From: an uncultured Mycoplasmatota bacterium
GTDB lineage: Bacteria; Bacillota_I; Bacilli_A; RF39; UBA660
Assembly: GCA_948466735.1 (NCBI GenBank)
Contig: CAOKBR010000008.1
Coordinates: forward strand, 1-35,182
Direction of reading: 5' to 3'
Length of the DNA stretch: 35,182 bases
The notes beneath the pieces were generated by a model. It was not told the DNA's origin. It searched no databases and saw only the letters and a list, made by a program, of their open reading frames with translations. The position numbers and the translations under genes are program-made. This document shows, piece after piece, positions 33,464 through 35,182 of the stretch (position 1 is the stretch's first letter; every line of letters starts with the position of its first letter).

Positions 33464-34488
33464 TACTCTCGCTCCTTAAGACGTTCCAAAACATCTTTTG
33501 CTTCTTCCAGCCTATCTTTTAAATCTTCACTCTTTTCGCCTAAAAATCTCTCATATTCATTTGTCTCTAATGGAGTTATATAATTTTGCAATTTTTCATG
33601 TAAAGCATCTCTAAAAGCAAAATCCCTACTTGCCATTTTAATACGAACCTTATTTATTAATGGTTTATATAAAGACTGCTTTTCAAAATCATTAAATACT
33701 TCATCTGCTTCATATGAAGTCAGCTTTCTTCTTAATTCAAAATATTTTTTTGCTATAACTTCTGCTAAACCAGTTTCATAAGAAGCTATAAGATCTAAGA
33801 CTTCAGAATAAAATGTATCTCTTGTTTTGTCTTTTTTTTCTAATTTAAGTATACTTCTATACTCAGTCGCCTTCTCTCTAAAAATACTTTCATATATTTT
33901 ATCAGTGTAAATTGCATATTTAATATTGCCCATGGCAATATAATTATTAAGGGCATCAGTAAATTCTCTCCTATAATTTTCTTCATCAAACCATGAATTT
34001 AAGAAATCCTCATCCCTCTGATTTATATATTTTGTTGCTCCACCAGTTTTTATATTTATTGTATCTATTACTATATCTAAAATGTTTTTCCTAATAACCT
34101 TCGCTTTTTCACTTTCAACTAGTAACATACCAATATTTAAAAATGCCCTAAAATCAAAAATAGCTAATGATGGAATAGAATTTGCAAGGTCACCGACATG
34201 AATGTCGGTGACCTTGGTATTATATATTTTTATAAATGCCTTAAGTCTTTTTCCTTTTAATATATCATAACCATTGGCCTTAAACTCATCACTGTATACT
34301 TCTAAATATCTTTCTAAAGTGCGGATATCAATCTCATAGAATTGTGCAACTTGCTCCTTGGTGAAAGTGATTTTATCTTCAAATAATATTCCTTCAATAT
34401 TACAAGCCTTTTCAATTTCACCAATTGCATAACTATTATTCAAAATATTTTGTCTATCTATTTGAGAATTTGTTAAATCTTTAGTCAT
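33463..34488 (-). CDS. Helix-turn-helix DNA-binding protein paired with Doc, putative antitoxin/regulator
   Basis: About 341 residues. Residues about 40-65 contain a helix-turn-helix (TFTKEQVAQFYEIDIRTLERYL). A central conserved block FDFRAFLNIGMLLVESEKA and TGGATKYINQRDEDFL leads into a long helical C-terminal part. Comparable proteins occur next to Fic/Doc genes in gut Bacillota; function is untested as far as I know. The ATG at 34488 has a GGAGG site, so the earlier frame start at 34536 is not used. An extended -10 promoter overlaps an inverted repeat upstream, fitting autorepression. A perfect 32-base palindrome lies inside codons about 91-102, richer in G+C than its surroundings. It does not resemble Phd. 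Confidence 0.65.
   Translation of the reverse strand: MTKDLTNSQIDRQNILNNSYAIGEIEKACNIEGILFEDKITFTKEQVAQFYEIDIRTLERYLEVYSDEFKANGYDILKGKRLKAFIKIYNTKVTDIHVGDLANSIPSLAIFDFRAFLNIGMLLVESEKAKVIRKNILDIVIDTINIKTGGATKYINQRDEDFLNSWFDEENYRREFTDALNNYIAMGNIKYAIYTDKIYESIFREKATEYRSILKLEKKDKTRDTFYSEVLDLIASYETGLAEVIAKKYFELRRKLTSYEADEVFNDFEKQSLYKPLINKVRIKMASRDFAFRDALHEKLQNYITPLETNEYERFLGEKSEDLKDRLEEAKDVLERLKERE
34185..34216. repeat. Perfect 15+15 bp palindrome inside the HTH gene
   Basis: Arms CAAGGTCACCGACAT (34185-34199) and ATGTCGGTGACCTTG (34202-34216) with a 2-base centre. About half G+C against a very AT-rich background, and in frame within the coding sequence, where it encodes KVTDIHVGDL. No second copy was seen in the window. 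Confidence 0.95.
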
Positions 34489-34516
34489 AACTACCTCCAC
34501 GCATTTTTTTAAATCC

Positions 34517-34535
34517 ACTATTAAATAGTATACCA
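34517..34535 (-). promoter_or_regulatory. Promoter and candidate operator of the HTH-doc operon
   Basis: Minus-strand extended -10 TGG-TATACT (34527-34535) partly overlapped by the inverted repeat ACTATT-n-AATAGT (34517-34529) immediately downstream. A helix-turn-helix protein binding here could block its own transcription. The motif is short and AT-rich, so the operator call is tentative. Confidence 0.45.
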
Positions 34536-34595
34536 TAATTTTTTTTCTCCCTTTATAAATTTAAAGCAAATATTTAATAATTTCATCTATAACAT

Positions 34596-35182
34596 CTAAA
34601 TTAACCGTTTGCTCAAATTTTTCACTTGCTTCTTTAAGTGTTTTTCAGTAGTAAATATATAATAATTCTCCGTTACTTCTATCTTACTATGCCCTAAAAT
34701 GTCAGTTACATCTATAATTTCTACACCTCTTCTTAAACCCTTTGTTGCATAAATGCCACTTAAATCATAAAACTTACAATTTTCTATTCCTAATTCTGTG
34801 TGAACAACTTTATATGGATACTTCACAATATCCGTTCCACTATAAACACCACCTTTTTTCTAAATACTAAATCAAATGTTCCCAATAATTTAGATTTTCT
34901 AATTGTTTCAACAATCCTATATTCTATAGTTTTTCCATATTTATTTTTGATTTCTTCCAAATGATATCAATTTTATCTTGAGTATAAATATGCCTTATAG
35001 TCTTTTTTAATTGTTCTATATGTGGAAAACTTATAGTTATGCTGGATTATAATTAATAAACCCAAATATATCAGTCGCTACTCTAAATGAACATTTTATT
35101 ACTTTTACAAAATTTTTTTAATATCCGTAAGAATAATCATATCTTCTACATACATCTATTAAATATTTATTTAACTGATAAC
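34596..35182 (-). pseudogene. Degenerate tyrosine recombinase (phage/ICE-type integrase), runs off right edge
   Basis: Reading leftward from the edge, broken frames reconstruct an integrase. The core-binding part is recognisable as LNKYLIDVCRRYDYSYGY, then an in-frame TAA, then NFVKVIKCSFRVATDIFGF and NYNPA. It is followed by a shift near 35040, by FPHIEQLKKTIRHIY and DKIDIIW, by another shift near 34957, and by IKNKYGKTIEYRIVETI. The catalytic part runs through SGTDIVKYPYK to DILGHSKIEVTENYY, keeping the late His and nucleophile Tyr. In the YDLSGIYATK segment the catalytic arginine of box II (LR) is replaced by serine. Stops, two shifts and the lost arginine mean it is inactive. It marks an old integrative element next to the toxin pair. 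Confidence 0.8.

Noticed and set aside
33463-34488. RhuM-type virulence protein annotation for the HTH gene
   Set aside because: The N-terminal motif and central FRAFLNIGMLL block do not match the RhuM pattern, so I kept a neutral description.
1-35182. CRISPR array, tRNA or rRNA genes
   Set aside because: No regularly spaced direct repeats, and no cloverleaf-like or rRNA-like G+C-rich segments were seen by eye; short non-coding RNAs cannot be excluded without a covariance search.
1-35182. Mycoplasma-like genetic code (UGA = Trp)
   Set aside because: Several genes end in TGA overlapping the next ATG, and prfB contains the UGA-dependent recoding site.

Overview
The window is a chromosomal segment of a very AT-rich, endospore-forming member of the Bacillota. 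Spo0A is present, and gene order follows the Bacillus core clusters: uvrB/uvrA-lgt-trxB-yvcK-whiA-clpP and prfB-ftsE-ftsX. Short intergenic gaps, ATGA/TAATG overlaps and GTG or TTG starts are common. Composition and content fit an uncultured gut Bacilli/Erysipelotrichia-like lineage, but the species is not readable from sequence alone. UGA is a stop codon here: several genes end in TGA, and prfB carries the UGA autoregulatory frameshift, so this is not the mycoplasma code. Almost every gene lies on the minus strand; only clpP and one 108-residue orphan are on the plus strand.

Layout, left to right. (1) 1-1255: spo0A with its own terminator, promoter and a 0A box. (2) 1256-8950: a central-metabolism block read leftward, TGS-uridine-kinase-like protein, gap, pgk, GNAT, flippase-like membrane protein, GT4 glycosyltransferase, tpiA. 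Three glycolytic enzymes are thus interleaved with probable glycolipid genes. (3) 8960-20100: clpP converging on whiA-yvcK, then DUF1003, trxB, lgt, a YvlD-like membrane protein, uvrA, a radical SAM/SPASM protein and uvrB. rapZ and crh, usual members of this cluster, are absent. (4) 20200-26350: accessory and poorly characterised genes: a KilA-N remnant, a lipoprotein, a DUF3419 protein, a DUF2130 protein with nuclease-like residues, an orphan, a frameshifted telA, a membrane thioredoxin-like protein and a membrane-anchored XRE regulator. (5) 26369-32050: M23 hydrolase, ftsX, ftsE, two yitT paralogues and prfB. (6) 32200-35182: a lipoprotein, a Doc-type toxin coupled to a helix-turn-helix protein, and a decayed tyrosine recombinase running off the right edge. 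Part 6 looks like the end of a degraded integrative element.

How the genes work together: FtsEX is predicted to gate the co-transcribed coiled-coil M23 hydrolase in septal wall remodelling. Lgt prepares lipoproteins such as those at 20581 and 32234. UvrA and UvrB are nucleotide excision repair. Spo0A may control itself and, through a second box inside the candidate yvcK promoter, the yvcK-whiA pair.

The least explained features are a perfect 15+15 bp palindrome inside the helix-turn-helix gene next to doc, that HTH-Doc pair itself, the telA frameshift, and the linked DUF2130/orphan divergent pair. No tRNA, rRNA or CRISPR array was seen.
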